From contig CP107210.1 in NCBI GenBank assembly GCA_025757985.1, forward strand, positions 2,232,001-2,296,000: a DNA stretch of 64,000 nt, given 5' to 3'. Under the pieces are notes generated by a model. That model was given only the letters and a program-made list of their open reading frames with translations. It was not told where the DNA came from and ran no database searches. Within the stretch, counting starts at the first letter, position 1. Every line of letters starts with the position of its first letter. A program made the position numbers and the translations under genes. This DNA comes from Oscillospiraceae bacterium. Lineage in GTDB: Bacteria; Bacillota; Clostridia; Oscillospirales; Ruminococcaceae. Of this stretch, positions 1 through 7,650 are shown piece after piece.

Positions 1-875
1 CCATCGAGACCGAGCCCAAGACGCTGGCCAGCGGCTACTACATCTCCACCAGCCTGCTCATCGCCCTCGGCGTGCAGGACGAGCTGGTCGGCGTCGAGGC
101 CAAGGCCGACAAGCGCACGATCTACAGCCTCTCCGCACCTGAGCTGCAGAGCCTGCCCAGCATCGGCACCGCCAAGGAGTTTGACCTTGAGGGCTGCGCC
201 GCGCTGACCCCCGACCTTGTCATCGTGCCCGCCAAGCTGAAGGATTCCATCCCCCAGATGGAGGAGCTGGGCCTGACCGTGCTGGCCGTCAAGCCGGAGA
301 ATCAGGACAAGCTGTACGGTGCCATCGACCTGCTGGCACAGGCCACCAACACCGTTGCCCGCGGTGAGGCGCTGAAGTCCGCGATCGAGGACAACCTGCT
401 CAGCCTGCGCGAGGCCATCGGCGATGCCGAGGCCCCCACCGTCTACATGGCCGGCAACAGCTCTGTGCTGCAGACCGCCGGCCCCGCCATGTACCAGAAC
501 TATATGATCGAGAACGCCGGCGGTCTCAACGCCGCCGCCAGTGTCGAGGACACCTACTGGGCCGAGGTCTCCTATGAGCAGGTGCTGGACTGGGACCCCG
601 ACTACATCATTCTGGCGTCCGATGCCGACTATGATGTCGATTCCGTCCTGAACGATGCCGCACTGGCCGACTGCACCGCCGTCAAGGAGGGCCATGTCTA
701 CCAGCTGCCCCACGCCATCGAGGCTGTGGACTCCCCCGTGCCCGGCAGCTTCCTGGGCAGCGTCTATCTGGGCAGTGTGCTGCATCCCGAGCAGGTGAGT
801 GAGCAGTTCTACCATGACTGCGCCGATGCCTTCTACTCGGCCTACTACGGCTTCACCCCTGCCTCCTATGAATAA
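1..875 (+). CDS. ABC transporter substrate-binding protein, FecB/BtuF/TroA-like (5' end outside window)
   Basis: The reading frame is open from base 3, so the start codon and signal peptide lie upstream of the window; about 290 residues are visible. The pattern of a cleft-type binding protein is clear: a stretch asking which ligand-binding lobe is reached (GYYISTSLLIALGVQDELVG), then a region ending in LTPDLVIVPAKL, a long linking helix near the middle and a second alpha/beta lobe ending with LPHAIEAVDSPVPGS. Such proteins sit outside the membrane and deliver a metal chelate or oxyanion to a FecCD/BtuC permease. The gene overlaps the permease start by 8 bp, so translation is probably coupled. 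The ligand cannot be read from sequence; neighbours ModE-like and MocA-like suggest molybdate or tungstate, while iron-siderophore or cobalamin are alternatives. Confidence 0.85.
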   Translation, partial: IETEPKTLASGYYISTSLLIALGVQDELVGVEAKADKRTIYSLSAPELQSLPSIGTAKEFDLEGCAALTPDLVIVPAKLKDSIPQMEELGLTVLAVKPENQDKLYGAIDLLAQATNTVARGEALKSAIEDNLLSLREAIGDAEAPTVYMAGNSSVLQTAGPAMYQNYMIENAGGLNAAASVEDTYWAEVSYEQVLDWDPDYIILASDADYDVDSVLNDAALADCTAVKEGHVYQLPHAIEAVDSPVPGSFLGSVYLGSVLHPEQVSEQFYHDCADAFYSAYYGFTPASYE

Positions 876-1851
876 CCGCAAGCGCACGGCGCTGTGCCTT
901 CTGGGCGCAGCGCTCTGCGTTTTTATGGCTTTTGGTGCGGCCCTTGCGCTGGGCCGCTACCCCATAACACCGGCAGCGCTGCTGGCCGGTGATGCCATGG
1001 CGGTGCGCACCTTCACCGTGCTGCGGCTGCCCCGCGCCGTCATGGCGCTGGTCGGCGGCTTTGGGCTGGGGGCGGCCGGCTTTGTCTACCAGACCGTATT
1101 CCGCAACCCGCTGGCAAGCCCCGACATCATCGGCGTATCCTCGGGGGCCAGTGTCGGCGCGGCGTTCGCCATCCTGTTCGTATCGTCAGGGGCGCTGTCC
1201 ACCACGGTCTGCGCCTTTGCGGGCGGGCTGGCGGCGGTGTTCCTCTCGCTGGGGCTGGCCGCCGCCGCGCCGGGGCGCAGCAAAATGTCGCTGGTGCTGG
1301 CGGGCATCGCCGTCCACGCGCTGGCCCAGACGCTGCTGATGCTGCTCAAGCTGACCGCCGACCCCGAGAAGGAGCTGGCCAGCATCGAGTATTGGATCAT
1401 GGGCAGTCTGGCCGCCGTGACCCGCAGCCGGGTGTGGTTCCCGGTGCCGGTCGTGCTGGTCTGCTGCGCGGCGATCTTTGCGCTGCACCGGCAGGCGCTG
1501 CTGCTCTCGATCGAGGAGGGCGAGGCCCGGCTGCTCGGCGTGCGGGTGGGTGCGATGCGCCTGCTGCTGCTGACGCTTGCCACCATGACGGTCGCTGCCG
1601 TTGTCAGCGTGACGGGGCTTATCAGCTTTGTCGGGCTGCTGGCCCCCCACAGCGCCCGCCTGCTGGCGGGGCACAACCGGCGCTCGGCCTGCCTGCTGAG
1701 CGGGCTGCTGGGCAGCGCCCTGCTGCTGGCGGCCGACACGCTGGCCAAGACGGCAGCCTCCACTGAGCTGCCGGTCAGCATCTTTACCTCGCTGCTGGGC
1801 GTACCGTTTCTGCTTTATCTGATCCTGCGGCCGGGGAGGGATGCGTCATGA
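868..1851 (+). CDS. FecCD/BtuC-type ABC transporter permease
   Basis: A 327-residue hydrophobic protein with the usual FecCD plan of about ten membrane segments. Family landmarks are visible: LRLPRAVMALVGGFGLG near residue 50, then YQTVFRNPLASPDIIGVSSG (the conserved NPLA.P...G.S.GA motif), and the coupling region GLISFVGLLAPHSARLL about three quarters of the way along. The ATG at 868 overlaps the stop of the binding-protein gene, and an upstream in-frame start at 799 would only add residues encoded inside that gene, so 868 is preferred. Its own stop overlaps the next ATG by 4 bp. It forms the membrane channel of the importer encoded here. Confidence 0.93.
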   Translation: MNNRKRTALCLLGAALCVFMAFGAALALGRYPITPAALLAGDAMAVRTFTVLRLPRAVMALVGGFGLGAAGFVYQTVFRNPLASPDIIGVSSGASVGAAFAILFVSSGALSTTVCAFAGGLAAVFLSLGLAAAAPGRSKMSLVLAGIAVHALAQTLLMLLKLTADPEKELASIEYWIMGSLAAVTRSRVWFPVPVVLVCCAAIFALHRQALLLSIEEGEARLLGVRVGAMRLLLLTLATMTVAAVVSVTGLISFVGLLAPHSARLLAGHNRRSACLLSGLLGSALLLAADTLAKTAASTELPVSIFTSLLGVPFLLYLILRPGRDAS

Positions 1852-2660
1852 TGCCACAAGCCACGCCCCCGCCCGTGGGGCTTTGCGTGCAGGACCTCAC
1901 CGTGCAGTACGGCACAGCGGCCGTGCTGCAAGGAGTCAGCTTTTCTGTCCCGGTCTCCGGACAGCTGATCGGTCTGCTGGGGGTGAACGGCAGCGGCAAG
2001 ACCACACTGCTCAAGGCCGCCGCCGGGCTGCTGCCCCACACCGGGCAGTGCCTTCTGAACGGCGTCCCGCTGGAGAGCCTGTCCACCCGCAGGCTGGCGC
2101 AGACCGTCAGCTATATCCCGCAGCAGAGCGGCATCTCGGTCTCGCTCTCGGCGCGGGAGGTCGTGCTTATGGGCTTCAACCCGCGGCTGGGGGTCCTGCA
2201 AAGCCCCACCGCCGCCATGCGCGCCGCTGCGGACGAGGCCCTGCGCACCGTAGGTCTGGCCGACAAGGCCGGGCAGGACTACCTGACGCTGAGCGGCGGC
2301 GAGAAGCAGCTCTGTATTCTGGCGCGCACGATTGCCGAGGATGCGCCGCTGCTTTTGCTGGACGAGCCGGACAGTGCGCTTGACCTTGCGAACCGCAGCC
2401 GAATGACCGCGCTGCTGGCGCAGCTGGTCCACACCGGCGGCAAGACCGCGCTGGTCTGCCTGCACGACCCCGCGCTGGCGCTGGACAGCTGTGATATACT
2501 GGTGGTATTGCAGGGCGGCGGGGTCGCGGCGGTGCTGCACCCCAGAACCGACCCGCCTGCCGTGCTGCAAGCAGCCCTTGCCGCCGTGTACGGCCCGCTG
2601 GAGCTGCTGCCCGTTACCGACTGCCGGGGCCGACGCCGTCTGGCCCTGCTGCCGCTGTGA
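1848..2660 (+). CDS. ABC transporter ATP-binding protein, FecE/BtuD-like
   Basis: A 270-residue ATPase with Walker A GVNGSGKTT near residue 47, Q-loop region YIPQQSG, signature LSGGEKQ, and Walker B LLLLDEPDSALD. It belongs to the FecE/BtuD class that pairs with FecCD permeases, and its ATG is embedded in the TGA of the permease gene, showing an operon. It sits on the cytoplasmic face and powers import. The tail after the H-loop (VCLHDPALALDSCD) is short, as normal for this class. The substrate is inferred only from neighbours (see binding protein). Confidence 0.93.
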   Translation: MMPQATPPPVGLCVQDLTVQYGTAAVLQGVSFSVPVSGQLIGLLGVNGSGKTTLLKAAAGLLPHTGQCLLNGVPLESLSTRRLAQTVSYIPQQSGISVSLSAREVVLMGFNPRLGVLQSPTAAMRAAADEALRTVGLADKAGQDYLTLSGGEKQLCILARTIAEDAPLLLLDEPDSALDLANRSRMTALLAQLVHTGGKTALVCLHDPALALDSCDILVVLQGGGVAAVLHPRTDPPAVLQAALAAVYGPLELLPVTDCRGRRRLALLPL

Positions 2661-2669
2661 GGTGATACC

Positions 2670-3011
2670 ATGAAACCTGCTTTGCGCGTAATGCTCTGCG
2701 ATGATGCAGGCGAACGCTTTTTTGGCGAGGGGCCCTGCCGCCTGCTCCACCTGATCGAGGAGACCGGCTCGCTGCGCAGCGCAGCGGCGCAGATGGGGCT
2801 TTCCTACTCCAAGGCGCTGCGGCTTGTGCAGCACGCCGAAAAAGAACTGGGCTTTGCCCTGACCTGCAAGACCATCGGCGGGCGGGGCGGCGGAGGCAGC
2901 ACCCTGACCGCCGAGGCCCGCCAATTTTTAGAAAGGTATGAGGCCTACCGTGATGCCTGTGTACAGACCAGCCGCGAGCTCTATTCTGCGTTCTTTTCTG
3001 GCCAGCGGTAA
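2670..3011 (+). CDS. ModE N-terminal-like winged-helix regulator
   Basis: A 113-residue single-domain protein that matches the DNA-binding half of molybdate regulator ModE: ETGSLRSAAAQMGLSYSKAL is the helix-turn-helix, followed by the wing with the typical glycine-rich GGRGGGGSTLTAEA. It lacks the MOP/TOBE ligand domains, so it would need another partner to sense an oxyanion, or acts as a simple repressor. It lies 9 bp after the ATPase gene and its 3' end overlaps the next gene by 74 bp. Proteins of this form are common next to molybdenum-hydroxylase maturation genes in Clostridia. Its presence is the main reason to suspect that the importer carries molybdate or tungstate. Confidence 0.85.
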   Translation: MKPALRVMLCDDAGERFFGEGPCRLLHLIEETGSLRSAAAQMGLSYSKALRLVQHAEKELGFALTCKTIGGRGGGGSTLTAEARQFLERYEAYRDACVQTSRELYSAFFSGQR

Positions 3012-4047
3012 GCGCCATCTGCTGCTGACCGGCGGGCGCGGCAGCGGCAAAACAACGCTTCTGCGCGCACTTATGCCATCCCTCTGCCCCGATGCCCCGA
3101 TGCTTCTCACCGCTGCTGTCCCGGGCAGATGGGTCGAGATGCGCGATACAGCCGCCGGGGCAGCGGCGGTCATCGGCAGGTTTGATGCCGCCCTGCCCCC
3201 CGGTGAAAACCGGATGCGCCCCGTGCCGGCCGGCTTTGCCGCCGTGGGACTGCCCGCCCTGCAGCGGATGGCGGCGGCCGGCGGCTGGGCCGTGCTGGAC
3301 GAGCTTGGCTATCTGGAGAGCGGCTGCGCGGATTTTCAACAAAGCGTGCTGGATCTGTTGAAGGTCTGCCGCGTTCTCGCGGTCGTCCGCAAGCAGGACA
3401 CCCCGTTCCTGCGCGCGCTCTGCGCCGACCCGGACGCCTTTGTGTACGATTTGGACTGCCCTGTGCCGCCGCTGGGCTGCATCGTCATGGCCTCGGGGCT
3501 GGGGCGGCGGTTCGGCGGCAACAAGCTGATGGCCGAGCTGAACGGCCGGCCGCTGGCTGCCCATGCGCTGGCGCTGGCCGCCGCGCCGGTGTTTGCCGGG
3601 CGCATTGCCGTGACCCGCTCGGCCGAGGTCGAGGCCCTCTGCCGTGCAGGGGGCTTCCCCGTGCTGCGCCATGCCGAGCCACGCCGCAGCGATACGGTGC
3701 GCCTTGGCCTGACCGCGCTGCTGGCGCAGCAGCCCGACCTGCAGGGGTGTGTGTTTCTGCCGGGGGACCAGCCCTGCCTGACCCGCCAGACGCTGGAGGC
3801 GCTGGCGATCGGTGCCGCGCCGGACACGATCCGGCGGCCGGCCGCACCCGACGGCACACCGGGCAGCCCTGTGCTGTTCGGGCGGGATTATTTTGCTGCC
3901 CTCCTTCACCTGCCGGATGGCAGCGGCGGCAGCGCCGTGCTGCGCGCCCACCCGCAGGCGATCCGCCTGCTGCCCACCCCCGCCGCCGAGCTGCGGGACA
4001 TCGACACCCGCAGCGACCTTGAGGCGCTGCGCGGGGGCAAGGGGTAA
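2938..4047 (+). CDS. Fusion: P-loop NTPase domain + MocA/MobA-like nucleotidyltransferase
   Basis: A 369-residue two-domain protein. Residues about 20-170 form a small P-loop NTPase of the THEP1/NTPase_1 kind, with Walker A LTGGRGSGKTTLL and a DELGYLES block that looks like its Walker B. From about residue 180 the protein changes to a MobA/MocA-type fold: IVMASGLGRRFGGNKL (the LAAG.S.RMG.nK motif), FLPGDQPCLT (metal-binding D), and GTPGSPVLFGRDYF. MocA-type enzymes add CMP to molybdopterin for the xanthine-dehydrogenase family. The start at 2938 has GAAAGG just upstream but overlaps the ModE-like gene by 74 bp; an ATG at 2953 is an alternative. The domain pairing suggests one polypeptide for cofactor maturation; the role of the NTPase half is inferred. 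Confidence 0.82.
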   Translation: MRPTVMPVYRPAASSILRSFLASGKRHLLLTGGRGSGKTTLLRALMPSLCPDAPMLLTAAVPGRWVEMRDTAAGAAAVIGRFDAALPPGENRMRPVPAGFAAVGLPALQRMAAAGGWAVLDELGYLESGCADFQQSVLDLLKVCRVLAVVRKQDTPFLRALCADPDAFVYDLDCPVPPLGCIVMASGLGRRFGGNKLMAELNGRPLAAHALALAAAPVFAGRIAVTRSAEVEALCRAGGFPVLRHAEPRRSDTVRLGLTALLAQQPDLQGCVFLPGDQPCLTRQTLEALAIGAAPDTIRRPAAPDGTPGSPVLFGRDYFAALLHLPDGSGGSAVLRAHPQAIRLLPTPAAELRDIDTRSDLEALRGGKG

Positions 4048-4091
4048 ATGCCGCATTTTTGCTTTATTGCCCGCCGTTTTTCCACAAACAA

Positions 4092-4128
4092 GCGCCCCGG
4101 ATGTTGAAACTCTCAGCATCCGGGGCGC
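4092..4128. terminator. Bidirectional hairpin terminator
   Basis: Arms GCGCCCCGGATG and CATCCGGGGCGC flank a short loop; it lies between the convergent MocA-fusion gene and the beta-helix gene, and A/T-rich runs occur on both sides. Confidence 0.85.
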
Positions 4129-4138
4129 ATCTTTATTC

Positions 4139-5428
4139 TTACTCTTTTTCCGGCAGGGGGATCACGGTGTTGTCCCGCTCGGTATAACTGCCGCCGCCCA
4201 TGTGGGGGCGGACAAAGGGGACGCCGTTGCGGACATAGAAGGTGTTCTCCACTATCCGTGCGTCCGGGTTTTCGGAGGGGCTGATCGTGCCGCCCAGATC
4301 GTCATAGCTGACATTGCGGCGGAAGGTGTTGTGAATGGCCTCCTGCAGGCAGAACATCACGCAGCCGCCCTCGTTCATGCGGCTGTAGTTGTGCTCGTAC
4401 ACCGTGCCGTCGCCGGAGTCCGCATCGTAGGCCATGCCGTCCTGATTGAGCCGCGTGTCAACGGCCTCATTATAACGGAACCGCGCGTCCTTGCACTTCC
4501 ACGGCCAGATGGCTGCCGCCACCTTGCCCAGACGGTTGCCCGGCTCGCTGTAGATGCGGTCGTTCATCTCGCAGGCAACGGAATCCGCCGTGTTGTGCTC
4601 GACCAGCGGGCGCAGCGCATACATGACGGTGATGCCGTCACCGCCGGCCGCCTTGACATAGTTGTCGCGGATGACGATGTTCTCATGGCCGTATGCCGCA
4701 AAGGGCTTTTCGTCCAGCGCCGCGCCCTGAAACTGTGCATGCGCGTAGGTATAGCCCACGGCGATGCCCCAGCGGCTGACATGCGCGACATAGCAGCCCT
4801 CGACCAGAATATCCCCGAAGCGCGCCGCGCCGGTGGCGGCCTCGTTCTGCGGGCGCAGGGCGGTCATATAGATGCCGCCGTTGTTCATGTGCTTGTCGTA
4901 CACATTGCCGTTTACATCATGCACCTGCAGGTTTTGCAGCGTGATGCCGCGGCGGATGCCCTTATCCTTGGCAACCACAGCCACGCCGGTGCGCTGCATC
5001 TTGTCGGCCTGAGAGTAACGCTCCCCGATCACAGCCTCGGCGCGGTTGGTGACCTCCAGATCGCGCACCGTGACATAGGCGGCATCATACAGCAGCACGG
5101 CGGAGGAAACATAGCCGTGATGCACATGGGTGGGCGAGTCCAGCGCACACCCATAGTCCTGATACCAGATGCCCTGTCCGTCGGCGGCAATGCAGGGGGC
5201 GCAGCCTTCACCATAAGCGCCGATGGTGATGGGGCTGCCCTCGGTGCCGCTGCACTGCAGCTGCAAAAACTGCTTTTCAAAGCGGCAGCCGCGCCTCAGC
5301 AGGACGGTGTCGCCCGGTGCCAGCGCAAGGCGGTTGACCGCAAACAGCGTGGCAAAGGCACGATCCTCATGCAGGCCGTCATTCTCGTCATTGCCGGTCA
5401 GCGGATTCACATAATATGTCTTGCACAA
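4139..5428 (-). CDS. Right-handed parallel beta-helix protein (pectate-lyase-like fold)
   Basis: About 429 residues. The N-terminus YYVNPLTGNDENDG is the usual entry of secreted or cytosolic beta-helix polysaccharide enzymes (YYVSPxGNDxNxG), followed by repeated coils rich in NxxI/V strands such as VTVRDLEVTN, GITLQNLQVHDVNGN and ENIVIRDNYVKAAGGDGITV. No signal peptide is visible. The frame runs further upstream, but that part lies inside the preceding gene; a TTG at 5428 preceded by GGAGGAGGT gives a start just before YYVNPLTG, so it is chosen, overlapping the upstream gene by 41 bp. It is the last gene of the GH112 operon. Substrate is unknown; a paralogous fragment lies at 24.3-24.5 kb. 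Confidence 0.75.
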   Translation of the reverse strand: MCKTYYVNPLTGNDENDGLHEDRAFATLFAVNRLALAPGDTVLLRRGCRFEKQFLQLQCSGTEGSPITIGAYGEGCAPCIAADGQGIWYQDYGCALDSPTHVHHGYVSSAVLLYDAAYVTVRDLEVTNRAEAVIGERYSQADKMQRTGVAVVAKDKGIRRGITLQNLQVHDVNGNVYDKHMNNGGIYMTALRPQNEAATGAARFGDILVEGCYVAHVSRWGIAVGYTYAHAQFQGAALDEKPFAAYGHENIVIRDNYVKAAGGDGITVMYALRPLVEHNTADSVACEMNDRIYSEPGNRLGKVAAAIWPWKCKDARFRYNEAVDTRLNQDGMAYDADSGDGTVYEHNYSRMNEGGCVMFCLQEAIHNTFRRNVSYDDLGGTISPSENPDARIVENTFYVRNGVPFVRPHMGGGSYTERDNTVIPLPEKE

Positions 5429-5849
5429 GGTTGTCGTACACCTCCTCCCGCATACGCTTTTCAATGATCTGGCGCGATTCCTCGTAGGAGAAGCTGTCCC
5501 CGAAATAGCGGGTGAACAGATCGCGGTTCGCGTCATACCACGCGCGGGTCTGCGCCTCGGTAAAATCAGGGCAGACGCCGAGCGCGCGAATCTTCCCGCA
5601 CGGCTCGACAAAGTCCAGCTTAAAGCGGGTCAGCTCATACTGCAGGTAGGCGGGCGCAGAATAGTGGCGCACGCCGTACACCGTCGTGCCGTCTGCCTTA
5701 CAGCGGGCGGCCGCAGCATTTTTGGCGGCGCGGCGCTTTTCCAGCGCGGCAGGGGTGTCGTCCTCGATCAGCCCAAGGCGCTTGGCCAGCGTCAGGCAGC
5801 CCTGCGCATAGCGCCATTCCGCCGGGGTCAAACAGTAGGTCTGCTCCAT
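5388..5849 (-). CDS. Unrecognised helical protein of 153 residues in a sugar-ABC operon
   Basis: I do not recognise a family with confidence. The protein is charged and predicted mostly helical (LTPAEWRYAQGCLTLAKRLG at the start, YSYEESRQIIEKRMREEVYD-like helices at the end) and has no signal peptide or membrane segment. Its ATG at 5849 overlaps the stop of the upstream permease gene (ATGA), and its 3' end overlaps the beta-helix gene, so it is translationally coupled on both sides. The visible YDANRDLFTRYFGDSFSYEE portion resembles the helical chaperone-like region of some peptidyl-prolyl isomerase relatives, but this is a weak impression. A function in beta-helix protein maturation is possible but unproven. 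Confidence 0.7.
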   Translation of the reverse strand: MEQTYCLTPAEWRYAQGCLTLAKRLGLIEDDTPAALEKRRAAKNAAAARCKADGTTVYGVRHYSAPAYLQYELTRFKLDFVEPCGKIRALGVCPDFTEAQTRAWYDANRDLFTRYFGDSFSYEESRQIIEKRMREEVYDNLVQDILCESADRQ

Positions 5850-6664
5850 CACTTGACGGCACCCGTAATGCCGTTGGCAAAGCTCTTCTGCAGGCAGAGG
5901 AAGATGATCGCGGTGGGCAGTGTGCAGATCAGAACGCCCAGCATCAGCATACCGTAGTCCACACTGTAGCCGCTCTTGAGGTTTGCGACCAGCATCGGCA
6001 TTGTGATGGATGCGTTGCTTTGGAATACGATCTTCGGCCAGAGGTAGCTGTTCCATGCGTTCATGAAGGTAACGGTCATGGCAGCGCCGTAGGTCGAGCG
6101 CATGATGGGGATGAACATCCGGAAGAAGATGCCGATCTCGCTCAGGCCCTCCAGCCGCGCGGCCTCGATGATGTCATTGGGGAAGCTGCGCGCGGCCTGA
6201 CGGAACAGCATGATCATGAACGGGGTCGAGATGGACGGCAGCACAAAGGCCGCCCAGCTGTTGACAAGGCCCCAGCCGGAGATCATCTTGAACAGCGGGA
6301 TCATGATGGCGACAAACGGCAGCATCATGGCCAGCAGCAGAACGCTCATGAGAATATCCTTCGCCTTATCGTGATAGATCTCAAAGCCGTAGCCTGCGAT
6401 GGAGCAGACCAGCAGCGTGATGAAGGTCATCAAAATCGCATTGCGGAAGGAGTTTGTCATGGCAAGCGCCAGATTCTGGTTGGCGACCAGCGCCTTGAAG
6501 TTCTCGATCAGATAGGTGCCGGGGATCAGCTTGCCGCGGATAACATCAATGCTGGGGTTCGTAGCGCCGCACAGCATGTAGTACAGCGGGAACACCGACA
6601 GGAAGCTTGCCAAAATCAGGATGGCGTGGGTCAGAATCTTTTTGCCCTTAGTCACGCTTGTCAC
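5849..6664 (-). CDS. Carbohydrate ABC transporter permease, MalG/LacG type
   Basis: A 271-residue inner-membrane protein with six expected membrane segments and the cytoplasmic coupling helix EAARLEGLSEIGIFFRMFIP (the EAA motif) near residue 180. The C-terminal SFANGITGAVK is the usual end of the MalG class. It overlaps the upstream permease by 17 bp and the downstream 153-residue gene by 3 bp. With its partner it should import the substrate degraded by the GH112 phosphorylase at the head of the operon. No ATPase gene is present here; such CUT1 systems in Firmicutes commonly share one MsmK-like ATPase encoded elsewhere. Confidence 0.93.
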   Translation of the reverse strand: MTSVTKGKKILTHAILILASFLSVFPLYYMLCGATNPSIDVIRGKLIPGTYLIENFKALVANQNLALAMTNSFRNAILMTFITLLVCSIAGYGFEIYHDKAKDILMSVLLLAMMLPFVAIMIPLFKMISGWGLVNSWAAFVLPSISTPFMIMLFRQAARSFPNDIIEAARLEGLSEIGIFFRMFIPIMRSTYGAAMTVTFMNAWNSYLWPKIVFQSNASITMPMLVANLKSGYSVDYGMLMLGVLICTLPTAIIFLCLQKSFANGITGAVK

Positions 6665-7529
6665 CTACTTTCATCTGGATCGCGGACAGCACGGCCACTA
6701 CAATCAGGATAAACACCGACAGGGCCGCCGCATAGTTGAACTTGGGCGTCTCCACAAAGGAGATATTGTAGATATAATGCGTCAGCGTCATGGTCGCCTT
6801 GCCGGGGCCGCCCGCCGTCAGGTTGACCGACTCGTCAAACAGCTGCAGCGTGCCGGAGGTGGACATGATGGCGGTCAGCAGAATCGTCGGCTTGAGCAGG
6901 GGGATCGTCAGGTGGATGAACTGCTGCAGCGGGGAGGCACCGTCAATGCGGGCCGCCTCATAGATCGAGTAATCAATGTTCTGCAGGCCGGCCAGATAGA
7001 ACACCATGTTGTAGCCCGTCCAGCGCCAGACCAGCGCAATGACGATGACCCAGCGCGCCGCCCATGCGTTCTGGAACCAATCCACTGTGGGAATGCCCAC
7101 GGTGGACAGCATCCGGTTGACAAGGCCGTCGTTGGCAAACAGCGACTTGAAGATCATGGAGTAGGAAACCAGCGAGGTTGCACACGGCAGGAAGATCATG
7201 GTGCGGTAGATGCCCTTGCCCTTCAGATCAGGGCTGTTGAGCAGCTGCGCCAAAATCAGCGCCAGAATCAGCATGATGGGCACCTGGATCACAAAGTAAA
7301 ATACCGTGTTGAACAGGCACTGCTGGAAGGTGGCGTCCTTTAAAATGCGCGCGTAGTTTGCAAAACCCGCGGGCTGTACATTGCTGCCCATACCCTTCTG
7401 GAACGAGAGGATCAGCGCCTGTACCATGGGATAGAAGCAGAATATAAATATCAGGATCGTAGCAGGCAGCAGAAACGCCCAGCCGATCAGGTTGCGTTTT
7501 TGCTCCATATCAAGTCCTTTTTTCTTCAT
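6648..7529 (-). CDS. Carbohydrate ABC transporter permease, MalF/UgpA type
   Basis: A 293-residue membrane protein. After a short basic N-terminus (MKKKGLDMEQKRNLIG) it shows the MalF-type first helix (WAFLLPATILIFIFCFYP), and the coupling motif EAARIDGASPLQQFIHLTIP near residue 210. The ATG at 7529 is preceded by AGGAG at good spacing; the ATG seven codons later is also possible. It lies 121 bp downstream of the binding-protein gene, with a stem-loop in that gap, and pairs with the next permease as a heterodimer. Confidence 0.93.
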   Translation of the reverse strand: MKKKGLDMEQKRNLIGWAFLLPATILIFIFCFYPMVQALILSFQKGMGSNVQPAGFANYARILKDATFQQCLFNTVFYFVIQVPIMLILALILAQLLNSPDLKGKGIYRTMIFLPCATSLVSYSMIFKSLFANDGLVNRMLSTVGIPTVDWFQNAWAARWVIVIALVWRWTGYNMVFYLAGLQNIDYSIYEAARIDGASPLQQFIHLTIPLLKPTILLTAIMSTSGTLQLFDESVNLTAGGPGKATMTLTHYIYNISFVETPKFNYAAALSVFILIVVAVLSAIQMKVGDKRD

Positions 7530-7558
7530 CGTAGTGTCTCCTATTTTGCCACAAAAGC

Positions 7559-7604
7559 AAGGGCGCGGCTTGCAGCGGACGTATCAGATGCAAACCGTGC
7601 CCTT
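7559..7604 (-). other. Intercistronic stem-loop between binding protein and permease genes
   Basis: AAGGGCGCGG and CCGTGCCCTT can pair (with G-U) around a 26-base loop. There is no strong U-run, so it reads better as an mRNA-stabilising or partial-termination structure that lets the binding protein be made in excess than as a full terminator. Inference from position. Confidence 0.45.
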
Positions 7605-7650
7605 GGCAAATTCTCAGTTGTAACCGGACACAGTGTGTGTCATGTTTTGC

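Noticed and set aside
3812..5467. A 551-codon open frame on the plus strand across the beta-helix gene
   Set aside because: It is the antisense of the beta-helix gene (high GC, alanine/valine/histidine-rich translation, no family pattern); the minus-strand reading has clear coil repeats.
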